Part shown: piece after piece, positions 44,034 to 51,213 of the stretch
Layout: the number at the start of each line of letters is the position of its first letter
How positions within the stretch are numbered: the first letter of the stretch is position 1
Assembly: GCF_000337735.1 (NCBI RefSeq)
Contig: NZ_AOHX01000039.1
Span: forward strand, 65,650 to 129,649
Source of the DNA: Natronorubrum sulfidifaciens JCM 14089
GTDB taxonomy: Archaea; Halobacteriota; Halobacteria; Halobacteriales; Natrialbaceae
Direction: 5' to 3'
Length of the DNA stretch: 64,000 bases
The notes under the pieces: generated by a model
Seen by the model: only the letters and a program-made list of their open reading frames with translations
Databases searched by the model: none
What the model was told of the DNA's origin: nothing
Position numbers and translations under genes: made by a program

Positions 44034-44870
44034 TTACTCTCGGAGCGTGTCTTCGCGCTCGGTCGCCTCGAGAGTCTCCGTCTGAAGGTCGGTCGCGACG
44101 ACGGCGGGCTTGTACGCGCCACCCTCGAAGAGGTCGTGGTCGCTGATCGAGGACTCGACGAAGCGGGTAAAGGCGCGTCGGTCGGCGGGCAGTTCGCCGT
44201 AGAGCACTTCCTCCTCGACGAGGTCGTACACCGGAATGCGCGGCGTCAGCAGCGTGTTCTCGCCGACGACGCTGTTCTCGCCGACGACGAAGCCGCTCGT
44301 GACGCGACAGCCAGCGCCCAGCGAGACGTTGTCCTCGATGATGACTGGTGCGTTCTCGACTGGCTCGAGCACGCCACCGATCAGGGTGTTCGCGCCGAGT
44401 TTGACGTTCGCGCCGATCTGTGCACACGAACCCACCGTATCACAGGAGTCGACCAGCGTGCCGTCGCCGATGTGCGCGCCGATGTTGACGAACGCGGGAC
44501 TCATCAGGATGCAGTCCGAGCCGATGTGGGCACCGCGGCGGACGACGGTCCCGTCGGGCGTGTTGCGGCTCCCCCGGTCGCCGTAGTCGCTCGAGTCCGC
44601 AAGTGGAAGGACGTCGTTGTACGTGACGCCGCCGTACTCGCGGGGCTCGGTCGCGCGCAGGCCGAAGTTGAGCAGAATGCCCTGCTTGACCCACTCGTTT
44701 GCCTCCCACGTGTCGCCGTGTTTCTCGGCGGCGCGGATCTCGCCCGCCTCGAGGGAATCGAGGAAAGCGTCGAGGGTGGCATACGCGTCCTCGCCGGCGG
44801 AGTCGGCGCTGACGTCGTCGTTCTGGTACTGTTCCCACAGCTCCGTGAGTTCGCTCTCGAGTGCGCTCAT
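44034..44870 (-). CDS. dapD: Tetrahydrodipicolinate N-succinyltransferase
   Basis: A 278-residue left-handed beta-helix acyltransferase. A helical N-terminal domain (1-100, with EANEWVKQGILLNFGL) precedes hexapeptide repeats from RRGAHIGSDCILMSPAFVNIGAHIGDGTLVD through GANVKLGANTLIGGV to GVVGEN-type turns. It transfers succinyl from CoA to tetrahydrodipicolinate, which fixes the lysine route here as the succinylase branch. The start ATG overlaps the dapB stop (ATGA). Confidence 0.92.
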   Translation of the reverse strand: MSALESELTELWEQYQNDDVSADSAGEDAYATLDAFLDSLEAGEIRAAEKHGDTWEANEWVKQGILLNFGLRATEPREYGGVTYNDVLPLADSSDYGDRGSRNTPDGTVVRRGAHIGSDCILMSPAFVNIGAHIGDGTLVDSCDTVGSCAQIGANVKLGANTLIGGVLEPVENAPVIIEDNVSLGAGCRVTSGFVVGENSVVGENTLLTPRIPVYDLVEEEVLYGELPADRRAFTRFVESSISDHDLFEGGAYKPAVVATDLQTETLEATEREDTLRE

Positions 44871-45634
44871 TCGGCAATCACGTCCGCAAAGTCGTACCAG
44901 CCTGCCTTTTGTCCAGCGATCCACACCGCCGCGTCGACGGCACCCGCCGCGAAGACACCTCGATCCTCGGCGCGGTGGGTGAGGCGTAGTTCCTCGTGGT
45001 TGCCCGCGAGGAGCACTTCGTGTTCGCCCGTGATGTTCCCGCCACGGAGCGCGTGGACACCGATTTCGCCGGCCTCGCGTGGCTGTTCACCTTCCCGGCC
45101 GTGCGTTCGCTCAGTGAACTCACCGTTGGCTTCGATCTCTGAGAGCAGGCGGTTTGCCGTACCACTGGGCGCATCCCGTTTCGCGTTGTGATGCGTCTCG
45201 ACCAGTTCGACGTCGTACCCCGGCAGGTTCTGGACGGCCTCGCCGACGACGTTCAGCAGGGCCTGGACCCCGCGGGCGAAGTTCGGCGCATGAAGAACGG
45301 CGATCTCCTCGCTTGCCTCCTCGAGGGCCTCGAGGTGGGCGTCGTCGAAGCCGGTCGTACCAGTGACGAACGCGACGTCGGCCCCAGCGCAGGCCGCCGC
45401 GTACTCGACGGCCGACTCGGGACCAGTGAAATCGATGACGGCCGTCGGCTCGCGCTCGGCGAGCAGCGAGTCGAACTCGTCTGCGGACTCGATCTCGACG
45501 CCGTCGACTGTCTCCCCGTCGGGGCTTCGGGAGACGGCGAAGACGACCTCACAGTCGGCGTGGTCGTCGACGGCGGCGATCACTTCTCGCCCCATCCGGC
45601 CCGTTGCGCCGGTGACACCGACTCGGACCGTCAT
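44867..45634 (-). CDS. dapB: 4-hydroxy-tetrahydrodipicolinate reductase
   Basis: A 255-residue reductase. The N-terminal Rossmann motif is VGVTGATGRMGREV (5-18). The catalytic region VELVETHHNAKRDAPSGTA (about 147-165) contains the HH-x-x-K motif and is followed by IGVHALRGGNITGEHEV. It reduces hydroxytetrahydrodipicolinate with NAD(P)H. It is joined to dapA and dapD by ATGA overlaps at both ends, so dapA-B-D are translated as a coupled unit. Confidence 0.96.
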   Translation of the reverse strand: MTVRVGVTGATGRMGREVIAAVDDHADCEVVFAVSRSPDGETVDGVEIESADEFDSLLAEREPTAVIDFTGPESAVEYAAACAGADVAFVTGTTGFDDAHLEALEEASEEIAVLHAPNFARGVQALLNVVGEAVQNLPGYDVELVETHHNAKRDAPSGTANRLLSEIEANGEFTERTHGREGEQPREAGEIGVHALRGGNITGEHEVLLAGNHEELRLTHRAEDRGVFAAGAVDAAVWIAGQKAGWYDFADVIAE

Positions 45635-46560
45635 CGATCGGCCTCTCCGCTCCCGTCAGCTACCGCAGTCGGTTCGGCCTCGAGATCAGCGAGAACGGCC
45701 TCGAGGTCGGCGCGGTACTCCTCGGAAAGACGGGTCAGCGGCGACCGCATTCGGGCCGGGCCGTAGCCGCGAATCTCCATCGCTTCCTTGACCGGGATCG
45801 GGTTGGTCTCGACGAACAGCCCCCGGAACAGCGGGCCGAGTTCGTGGTGAATCGCTCGAGCGCGGTCGTAATCGCCGTCGAGGGCCGCACCGACCATCGC
45901 ACACGTGCGCTCGGGTTCGATGTTCGCGGCAACGCTGATGGTGCCCGTGCCGCCGACGGAGATGGTCGGCAGGGTGAGTGCGTCGTCGCCCGAGAGCACG
46001 GCGAACTCCTCGTCGACCGTCCGCTCTGCGATCTCGCCGATCTGGCCGAGATCGCCGCTTGCTGCCTTGAACCCGGCGATGTTCTCGTGGCTCGCGAGTT
46101 CGACGGCGGTGTCGGGTTCGATGTTCTGGCCCGTCCGCGAGGGGACGTTGTAGACGATCTGTGGGAGATCGACCGCGTCGGCGATCGTTCGATAGTGCTC
46201 GATGAACCCGCGCTGTTCTGGCTTGTTGTAGTACGGCGAGATCAGGAGCAGGCCGTCAGCGCCGGCCTCGGCGGATCGCTCGGAGAGTTCGAGCGCTTCG
46301 CGGGTGTTGTTCGAACCGGAGCCCGCGATGACGGGAACGTCGTCGACGGCCTCGATGACCGCTTCGACGACCTCGACGTGTTCGTCGTGGGTCAGCGTCG
46401 CGGATTCGCCCGTCGAGCCGACGGGAACGAGTCCGTCGACGCCGGCTTCCTCGAGTCGCTGTGCGTCGGCCTGCAGGGTTTCGAAGTCGATACTCTCGTC
46501 GTCGTTGAACGGCGTACACATCGCGGGGAAGACGCCGGTGAAGTCGATAGTGGATGTCAT
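45631..46560 (-). CDS. dapA: 4-hydroxy-tetrahydrodipicolinate synthase
   Basis: A 309-residue TIM-barrel lyase condensing pyruvate and aspartate semialdehyde, the committed step to DAP and lysine. Motifs: VPVGSTGESATLTHDE (substrate loop), VIAGSGSNNT, YNVPSRTGQN (catalytic Tyr), and the Schiff-base lysine in IAGFKAASGD (about 163). It is the first gene of the minus-strand lysine locus. A TATA-like ATAATCAAG on the minus strand near 46590-46598 gives a leader of about ten bases. The stop overlaps dapB. Confidence 0.95.
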   Translation of the reverse strand: MTSTIDFTGVFPAMCTPFNDDESIDFETLQADAQRLEEAGVDGLVPVGSTGESATLTHDEHVEVVEAVIEAVDDVPVIAGSGSNNTREALELSERSAEAGADGLLLISPYYNKPEQRGFIEHYRTIADAVDLPQIVYNVPSRTGQNIEPDTAVELASHENIAGFKAASGDLGQIGEIAERTVDEEFAVLSGDDALTLPTISVGGTGTISVAANIEPERTCAMVGAALDGDYDRARAIHHELGPLFRGLFVETNPIPVKEAMEIRGYGPARMRSPLTRLSEEYRADLEAVLADLEAEPTAVADGSGEADR

Positions 46561-46916
46561 CTATTGCTGTGTGGGTCGGTCGTTGGATACTTGATTATGA
46601 TGGTTCACGCGTGGGGTGTCCGACTCGAGGGCGCTCGAGTCAGACTGGCTCCGGCTCGCACCCGGGACGGGGTTGCTACGCCCGCCTCGAGCACACCTCA
46701 GGCGTGTTTACGTTTCGAAAAGTGAGAAACGGCGTCGCTCACGACGGAGCTGTCGGTTCGGCGAGCGACGTGACGCATGATTGCTCCGTCGTCCTGAACA
46801 ACCTTAGCCGTTGTGTCTTTTATCGACCCGTGTGTGTTGCAGTATCGTGTCACCTGCGCCCGGTTTTCGGGCCGATTCCCGCTTCATTTATACTTCTCGA
46901 TTACTTACCGCTGGGT
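46561..46916. other. Divergent promoter region between dapA and htpX
   Basis: 356 bases with no plausible gene. It holds the htpX TATA box (46887-46895), a second T-rich stretch GTCTTTTATCG (46816-46826), the probable dapA TATA near 46590-46598, and a perfect 8-bp hairpin (GACTCGAG/CTCGAGTC, 46622-46641). Confidence 0.55.
46887..46895 (+). promoter_or_regulatory. TATA box of htpX
   Basis: TTTATACTT, 22-30 bases before the ATG at 46917, so the transcript should be leaderless. Confidence 0.65.
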
Positions 46917-47726
46917 ATGCGAAATACACAGCTGAAACTCAGGATGGCAATCGTCGGGACCATCCTCTTTGCCCTCTACTTCGGCGCTGCCCTGTTCTTC
47001 TCGGCAGCATGGGGCGTCCCGCTGATTCCCGTCCTCCTCATCAGTATCGTCGTCCTGCCCGCCGCCCAGTATAAGTTCGGCAAGTGGATGGCGCTCCGTG
47101 GCACCGAGGAAATGCCCAACGAGGGTCGCTATCGCGAGGTCCACCAGATGACTGAATCGCTCTCGCGAGATATGGGACTGGACAAGCCCAAACTCGTCGT
47201 GCAGGATATGGGCGTTCCGAACGCGTTCGCGACCGGGCGCAAAGGCGCTGGCGTCGTCTGTGTCTCGACCGAGCTCATGCAGTTGCTCGACCGCGACGAA
47301 CTCGAGGGCGTCATCGCCCACGAGCTGGCCCACCTGAACAACCGCGACACCATCACGATGATCCTCGGCCAGTCAGTTGGGATGGTCGTGAGCTACGCGG
47401 TGTTCTTCCTCGTCCGCGACGACAACAACTTCTTCGTCGCCTACGCCGCCTCGATCGCCGCCCAGATGCTGACGCTGATCTTCGTGATGGCGATCTCGCG
47501 CTACCGCGAGTACGTCGCCGACGCCGACGCTCGCCAGCACATCGGCAGCGGTGATCCCCTCGCACGCGCACTCGAGAAGATATCCCGAGGTTCTGAAGGC
47601 CGCGAGTCGACGGTCGACGACAACGTCAACGCGCTCTGTATCTTCAACTCCGACAAAAGCCTGTTAGCACAGCTGTTTGCGACCCACCCGCCGACCGAAA
47701 AGCGCATCGAGCGCCTCCGCCGCTAA
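46917..47726 (+). CDS. htpX: HtpX-like membrane zinc metalloprotease (M48)
   Basis: A 269-residue protease with membrane helices at about 10-32 and 35-50, and two more near 155-200. The zinc motif is VIAHELAHLNNRD (HELAH), and the third ligand Glu is in SRYREYVADADA. The C-terminal TATHPPTEKRIERL-like end (LFATHPPTEKRIERLRR) is typical. HtpX degrades misfolded membrane proteins, with the active site facing the cytoplasm. The start is the ATG at 46917, chosen by its TATA box; the frame is open for 121 codons before it. Confidence 0.94.
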   Translation: MRNTQLKLRMAIVGTILFALYFGAALFFSAAWGVPLIPVLLISIVVLPAAQYKFGKWMALRGTEEMPNEGRYREVHQMTESLSRDMGLDKPKLVVQDMGVPNAFATGRKGAGVVCVSTELMQLLDRDELEGVIAHELAHLNNRDTITMILGQSVGMVVSYAVFFLVRDDNNFFVAYAASIAAQMLTLIFVMAISRYREYVADADARQHIGSGDPLARALEKISRGSEGRESTVDDNVNALCIFNSDKSLLAQLFATHPPTEKRIERLRR

Positions 47727-47827
47727 CAGCCGACCCGTCTCGTTTGTCGGCTGGCCCAACGCAGTGACCGCAGTTCGGTCGCATCGACCGACGTAATTTT
47801 TTACACCCACCGATAACAGTATATCAC

Positions 47828-48325
47828 GTGACGGAAATTCATCCCGGTCAGCGCGTCGCCGTTCTCGTCGACGCCCAGAACCTCTACCATACGGCACAGA
47901 GCATCTACAGCCGCAATATCGACTACTCTGCGCTTCTCGACAAAGCCGTTCAGGATCGCCAGCTCACTCGCGCCATCGCGTACGTGATCCGCGCGGAAGC
48001 GCCCGACGAGGAGAGTTTCTTCGAGGCACTCGTCGATATCGGCTTCGAGCCCAAAATTAAGGATATCAAAACGTTCGCCGACGGCACCAAAAAAGCGGAC
48101 TGGGACGTCGGCATGAGCCTCGACGCAGTCACACTCGCCAACCACGTCGACACGATCGTCCTCTGTACCGGCGACGGTGACTTCTCGCGGCTCTGTTCGC
48201 ACCTGCGCCACGAGGGCGTCCGCGTCGAAGTGATGGCGTTCGAATCGTCAACCGCCGACGAACTCATCGACGCGACCGACTCGTTTCTCGACCTCGGCGA
48301 GCGCCACGAAACGTTCCTGCTCTGA
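47828..48325 (+). CDS. NYN domain (LabA/DUF88 type) putative ribonuclease
   Basis: A 165-residue protein starting at GTG 47828. NYN/PIN-like fold: VAVLVDAQNLYHTAQ (first Asp near 14, with the N-L-Y motif), KKADWDVGMSLDAVTLA (second acidic site), and VLCTGDGDFSRLCSHLRHEG (third). These residues match LabA/DUF88 members, thought to cut RNA. The length fits. TTTTTTACAC near 47798-47807 is the likely TATA, giving a leaderless transcript. The role is unknown. Confidence 0.88.
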   Translation: MTEIHPGQRVAVLVDAQNLYHTAQSIYSRNIDYSALLDKAVQDRQLTRAIAYVIRAEAPDEESFFEALVDIGFEPKIKDIKTFADGTKKADWDVGMSLDAVTLANHVDTIVLCTGDGDFSRLCSHLRHEGVRVEVMAFESSTADELIDATDSFLDLGERHETFLL

Positions 48326-48339
48326 GCTCGCCTCGAGTC

Positions 48340-48522
48340 TCAGGAGCGATTCGAGTACCGGCGCTGTGAGATGCCGATCAACAATGCGTAGCCCGCAATA
48401 AAGAGGGTCACACCCGTCAAGAGATACATCATCGTCCCCGAGACGAGGGTGGCCGGGCCGGCCAGCGTCAGGGTGCCAAACGCAAGCAACACCACCCCGA
48501 GCACGATTTGCGTCACATCCAT
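48340..48522 (-). CDS. 60-aa two-TM small membrane protein
   Basis: Encodes 60 residues: MDVTQIVLGVVLLAFGTLTL and a second segment MYLLTGVTLFIAGYALLIG, with a basic C-terminus (SQRRYSNRS). The helices occupy about 5-25 and 31-51. The AT-rich region beyond its start (near 48545-48560) can hold a promoter. Convergent with the NYN gene, 14 bases away. No function can be inferred. Confidence 0.65.
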   Translation of the reverse strand: MDVTQIVLGVVLLAFGTLTLAGPATLVSGTMMYLLTGVTLFIAGYALLIGISQRRYSNRS

Positions 48523-48732
48523 GCGATACTGTAACTCCGTGATCGAGTATTATAATAGTCGCTATCTTGTTTTTGTTACGCAGCGTAGACGTTCAATCTG
48601 TCTGGACGGTTCGATCACATCCGCATACAGCCTCCTGTCTCGATCACCCGCGGCGGGATCGGTGATCGACGGGCCGTACCGACAGCAGACGAGGTCGAAG
48701 GGCTTTCGACGGCCCGCATCGAACTCCTCCCA

Positions 48733-49224
48733 ATGAGCGAGCCAGCCGACGGGAACGGGCAGACGGGACTGCCGAACCTCCGGACGATCGCGGACTACCA
48801 GTTCGGTGCCGGCGCGGGCGAGGCACTGTTTCCACCCACCGAATCACTGACGATCAAACGCACCACGTCGGGCCGTCCCCAGCAGGTCCACGCCGACGCC
48901 GGTCGCCTCGTGTCTTTCGGCACCGACGGCCGATTCACCCTCGGTCTCGAGGGCGGCCGCCGACTCCACGACGCCCTCGAGCACCCGGCCTATCGTGTCG
49001 TCGTCGACGACGAGAGCGAACCGTTCGTCCGCGACGAAAAGAACGTCTTCGCGAAATTCGTTCTCGAGGTCGGCGAGGAGATTCGGCCGGGCGACGAGGT
49101 GCTGGTGGTCCACGAACGCGGCGAACTGATCGCGGTCGGGACGGCACAGCTCGGAGCCGACGCCATCGAGGACTTCGACACTGGGGTTGCCGTGGCCGTG
49201 CGCGAAGGCGCGCCTGCAGAGTAG
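48733..49224 (+). CDS. PUA domain RNA-binding protein
   Basis: A 163-residue protein. Residues ~75-160 form a PUA domain (DEKNVFAKFVLEVGEEIRPGDEVLVVHERGELIAVGTAQLGADAIEDF), the module attached to archaeosine transglycosylase/ArcS and pseudouridine synthases. The N-terminal 70 residues (LPNLRTIADYQFGAGAGEALFPP) match the pre-PUA segment of such enzymes. Since TgtA here lacks a PUA domain, this may work with tRNA, but that is inference. Confidence 0.85.
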   Translation: MSEPADGNGQTGLPNLRTIADYQFGAGAGEALFPPTESLTIKRTTSGRPQQVHADAGRLVSFGTDGRFTLGLEGGRRLHDALEHPAYRVVVDDESEPFVRDEKNVFAKFVLEVGEEIRPGDEVLVVHERGELIAVGTAQLGADAIEDFDTGVAVAVREGAPAE

Positions 49225-49280
49225 TCCTCACATAGCGGACCTGTAATCGAGATCTCGAACAGGTAGTCCGTGGACTGCAG

Positions 49281-49312
49281 TATTATATAGTATTGGGACT
49301 ATTACACAATAC
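49281..49312 (+). promoter_or_regulatory. AT-rich promoter with overlapping inverted repeat before the DsrE-like gene
   Basis: TATTATATAG (49281-49290) is the TATA box, 23-32 bases before the ATG at 49313. GTATTG (49290-49295) and CAATAC (49307-49312) are inverted repeats across the transcription start, and AGTATT occurs twice around the TATA. This is a likely operator. Confidence 0.5.
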
Positions 49313-49666
49313 ATGTCCGAGTCAGTAGATAGTGGCGACGTAGAGACGTTAGGAATCGTGCTCGAAACCAGTGATCCCGAGCGCGCATGGAACGCCTTCC
49401 GTCTCGGAATTACTGCATTAGAAGCCGGAAAAGACGTCTCCGTGTTCCTCCTCGGTGAAGGCGTTGAAGCTGAGGAGAGTACCGACGACCAGTTCGACGT
49501 ACGAGATCGAATGGACGTGTTTGCGGATTCCGGAGGGGAGTTGCTGGCGTGTGGGACGTGCTTAGAGATCCGAAACAGTGAGGAGAGTGAGCGCTGCCCA
49601 ATCTCGACTATGGGAGATCTACTCGAGGTCGTTACGACTGCTGACCGGGTGCTGACTATCGGCTGA
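49313..49666 (+). CDS. DsrE-like sulfur-relay fold protein
   Basis: A 117-residue DsrE/F-like protein. GIVLETSDPERAWNAFRLGITALEAGKDVSVFLLGEGVE is the first half of the fold. The cysteine pair lies in LLACGTCLEIR (about 77-84), with a third Cys in SERCPISTMGDL. Family members carry persulfide sulfur or act as regulators. It is leaderless with a distinct promoter (less GC-rich than its neighbours). The gene body is also lower in GC than usual here, mildly unlike its neighbours. Confidence 0.85.
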   Translation: MSESVDSGDVETLGIVLETSDPERAWNAFRLGITALEAGKDVSVFLLGEGVEAEESTDDQFDVRDRMDVFADSGGELLACGTCLEIRNSEESERCPISTMGDLLEVVTTADRVLTIG

Positions 49667-49784
49667 GCATCGTCACGGACCAGAGGCGTCGCAAAGCACT
49701 CGTCGAAGGTCTCGAGCGGCACGTGTGTCTCAGTTCGGACGCCGAACGACAAAGTAAAAGGTCGCGGGTGGCGACGTGTCGGGT

Positions 49785-50168
49785 ATGTTTGGAGGAGGCG
49801 GCGGACTGAACCCGCGCAAGATGGAACAGATGATGAAACAGATGGGGATCGACGTCGAGGACATCGAGGCCGAAGAGGTCATTATCCGAACCGACGAGTA
49901 CGATCTCGTCTTCGACAACGCTGAGGTCACGAAGATGGACGCCCGCGGGCAGGAAACGTATCAGGTCATCGGCTCGCCGGAACAGGTCGAATCCGGCACG
50001 GCCGGTGCCATCGCTGGTGCCGACAGCGACGATGACGCCTCGAGTGCGATCCCTGACGAGGACGTCGAACTCGTCGCGACCCGGACCGGCGTCAGCGAGG
50101 ACGAAGCTCGCGAGGCACTCGAGGACAACGACGGCGACCTCGCCGCAGCAGTCGGTTCTCTCGAGTGA
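49785..50168 (+). CDS. nac: Nascent polypeptide-associated complex protein
   Basis: A 127-residue archaeal alpha-NAC that shields emerging polypeptides at the ribosome. It starts [21 protein letters not shown], followed by the NAC barrel ([31 protein letters not shown]) and a C-terminal UBA domain ([33 protein letters not shown]). An in-frame GTG nine bases upstream would add three residues; the ATG is the family start. Followed by TrmI after 7 bases, likely an operon. Confidence 0.93.
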   Translation: MFGGGGGLNPRKMEQMMKQMGIDVEDIEAEEVIIRTDEYDLVFDNAEVTKMDARGQETYQVIGSPEQVESGTAGAIAGADSDDDASSAIPDEDVELVATRTGVSEDEAREALEDNDGDLAAAVGSLE

Positions 50169-50175
50169 CGATCGC

Positions 50176-50973
50176 GTGAGTAGCGATCCAGATACCGACG
50201 AGACAGCCGAGGCGGACCCAGCGAGCGAGGACGTAGGCGACCGCGTGCCCGTCTTGCTCGTCCGGGGCGATCGCGAGTATCTCGTCCAACCCGGCGGCGA
50301 GCAGGGAACCGACCTCGGCGTGCTCGAGGTGCCCGCGGACGTCCAGCCGGGGGAGACGATCGAGACGCATCTCGGCGATGCGTTCCAGGTGCGTCGGCTT
50401 CGCGGCCCGGACCTGTTTCACCACTTCGAGCGCACGGGTGCACCGATGGTGCCCCGCGATATCGGCCTCGTGATCGGCGAGACGGGAATCTCCCGTGGCG
50501 ACCGCGTGCTCGACACCGGAACCGGCACGGGCGTGCTGTCGGCGTCGATGGCACGCGCTGGAGCCTCGGTCGTCACCTACGAACGCAACCCGGAGTTCGC
50601 CGAGGTCGCCCGCGAGAACATGGCACTTGGCGGTGTCGCCGACGCCGTCGATGTCCGGACGGGCGATCTAACGGAGGAACTCGAGGAACTCGAGGACGAG
50701 TCGTTCGACGTCCTCACGCTCGATACGGGCGATGCGGCGTCGATCGTCGCCCACGCACCAGAGCTGCTGGTCGAGGGTGGCTTCGTCGCGGTCTACAGCC
50801 CCTTCATCGAATCGACTCGAGCGGTCGTCGAGGCGGCTCACGAAGCTGGCCTCTCGAACGTCCGCACGCGCGAGACAATCCAGCGAGAGATGCAGTTCGA
50901 CGATCGGGGCTCCCGACCGTCGACCGCGCCGGTCGGCCACACGGGGTATCTAACGATCGCCCGGAACGTCTAG
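50176..50973 (+). CDS. trmI: tRNA (adenine-N1)-methyltransferase (TrmI)
   Basis: A 265-residue methyltransferase from GTG 50176. A small N-terminal barrel precedes the Rossmann domain with LDTGTGTGVLSASMARAGASVVTYERNPEF (motif I and the acidic end of strand 2, about 117-147), then DVLTLDTGD (motif IV region). Archaeal TrmI methylates A57 and A58 of the tRNA T-loop. DLFHHFERTGAPMVPRDIGL is the conserved entry to the active site. It follows nac by 7 bases, and this adjacency is common in haloarchaea. Confidence 0.9.
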   Translation: MSSDPDTDETAEADPASEDVGDRVPVLLVRGDREYLVQPGGEQGTDLGVLEVPADVQPGETIETHLGDAFQVRRLRGPDLFHHFERTGAPMVPRDIGLVIGETGISRGDRVLDTGTGTGVLSASMARAGASVVTYERNPEFAEVARENMALGGVADAVDVRTGDLTEELEELEDESFDVLTLDTGDAASIVAHAPELLVEGGFVAVYSPFIESTRAVVEAAHEAGLSNVRTRETIQREMQFDDRGSRPSTAPVGHTGYLTIARNV

Positions 50974-51181
50974 TCCAGTTCGATACCGGCATCCGTTTTG
51001 GACGCGAGTCGGCAGTCGACGAGTGGCTCGAGAACGGCGACCAGTCCGAACGGAGAGACAGCTAAGCCACACCTTCGGCGGTGTGACTCCGCTGTACGCC
51101 GGGACTAGTGGCGTATCCGAAGCGTACTGCAGATACTCATTCGAATACGAGTTCTGAATCGTGGCGACTGTTCGCAACCTT

Positions 51182-51190
51182 CTTTATTCG
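51182..51190 (+). promoter_or_regulatory. TATA box of ppsA
   Basis: CTTTATTCG, 24-32 bases before the ATG at 51214. A near-palindrome (ACTC-ATTCGAAT-ACGAGT with two extra bases, 51135-51152) lies 30 bases upstream and may be an activator or repressor site. Confidence 0.5.
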
Positions 51191-51213
51191 CTCGCCTGTC
51201 TGCGAACATAGAG

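Noticed and set aside
51068..51085. Stem CACACC/GGTGTG as a terminator of trmI
   Set aside because: No T-tract follows, and it is about 95 bases after the stop, so a terminator call is unsupported.
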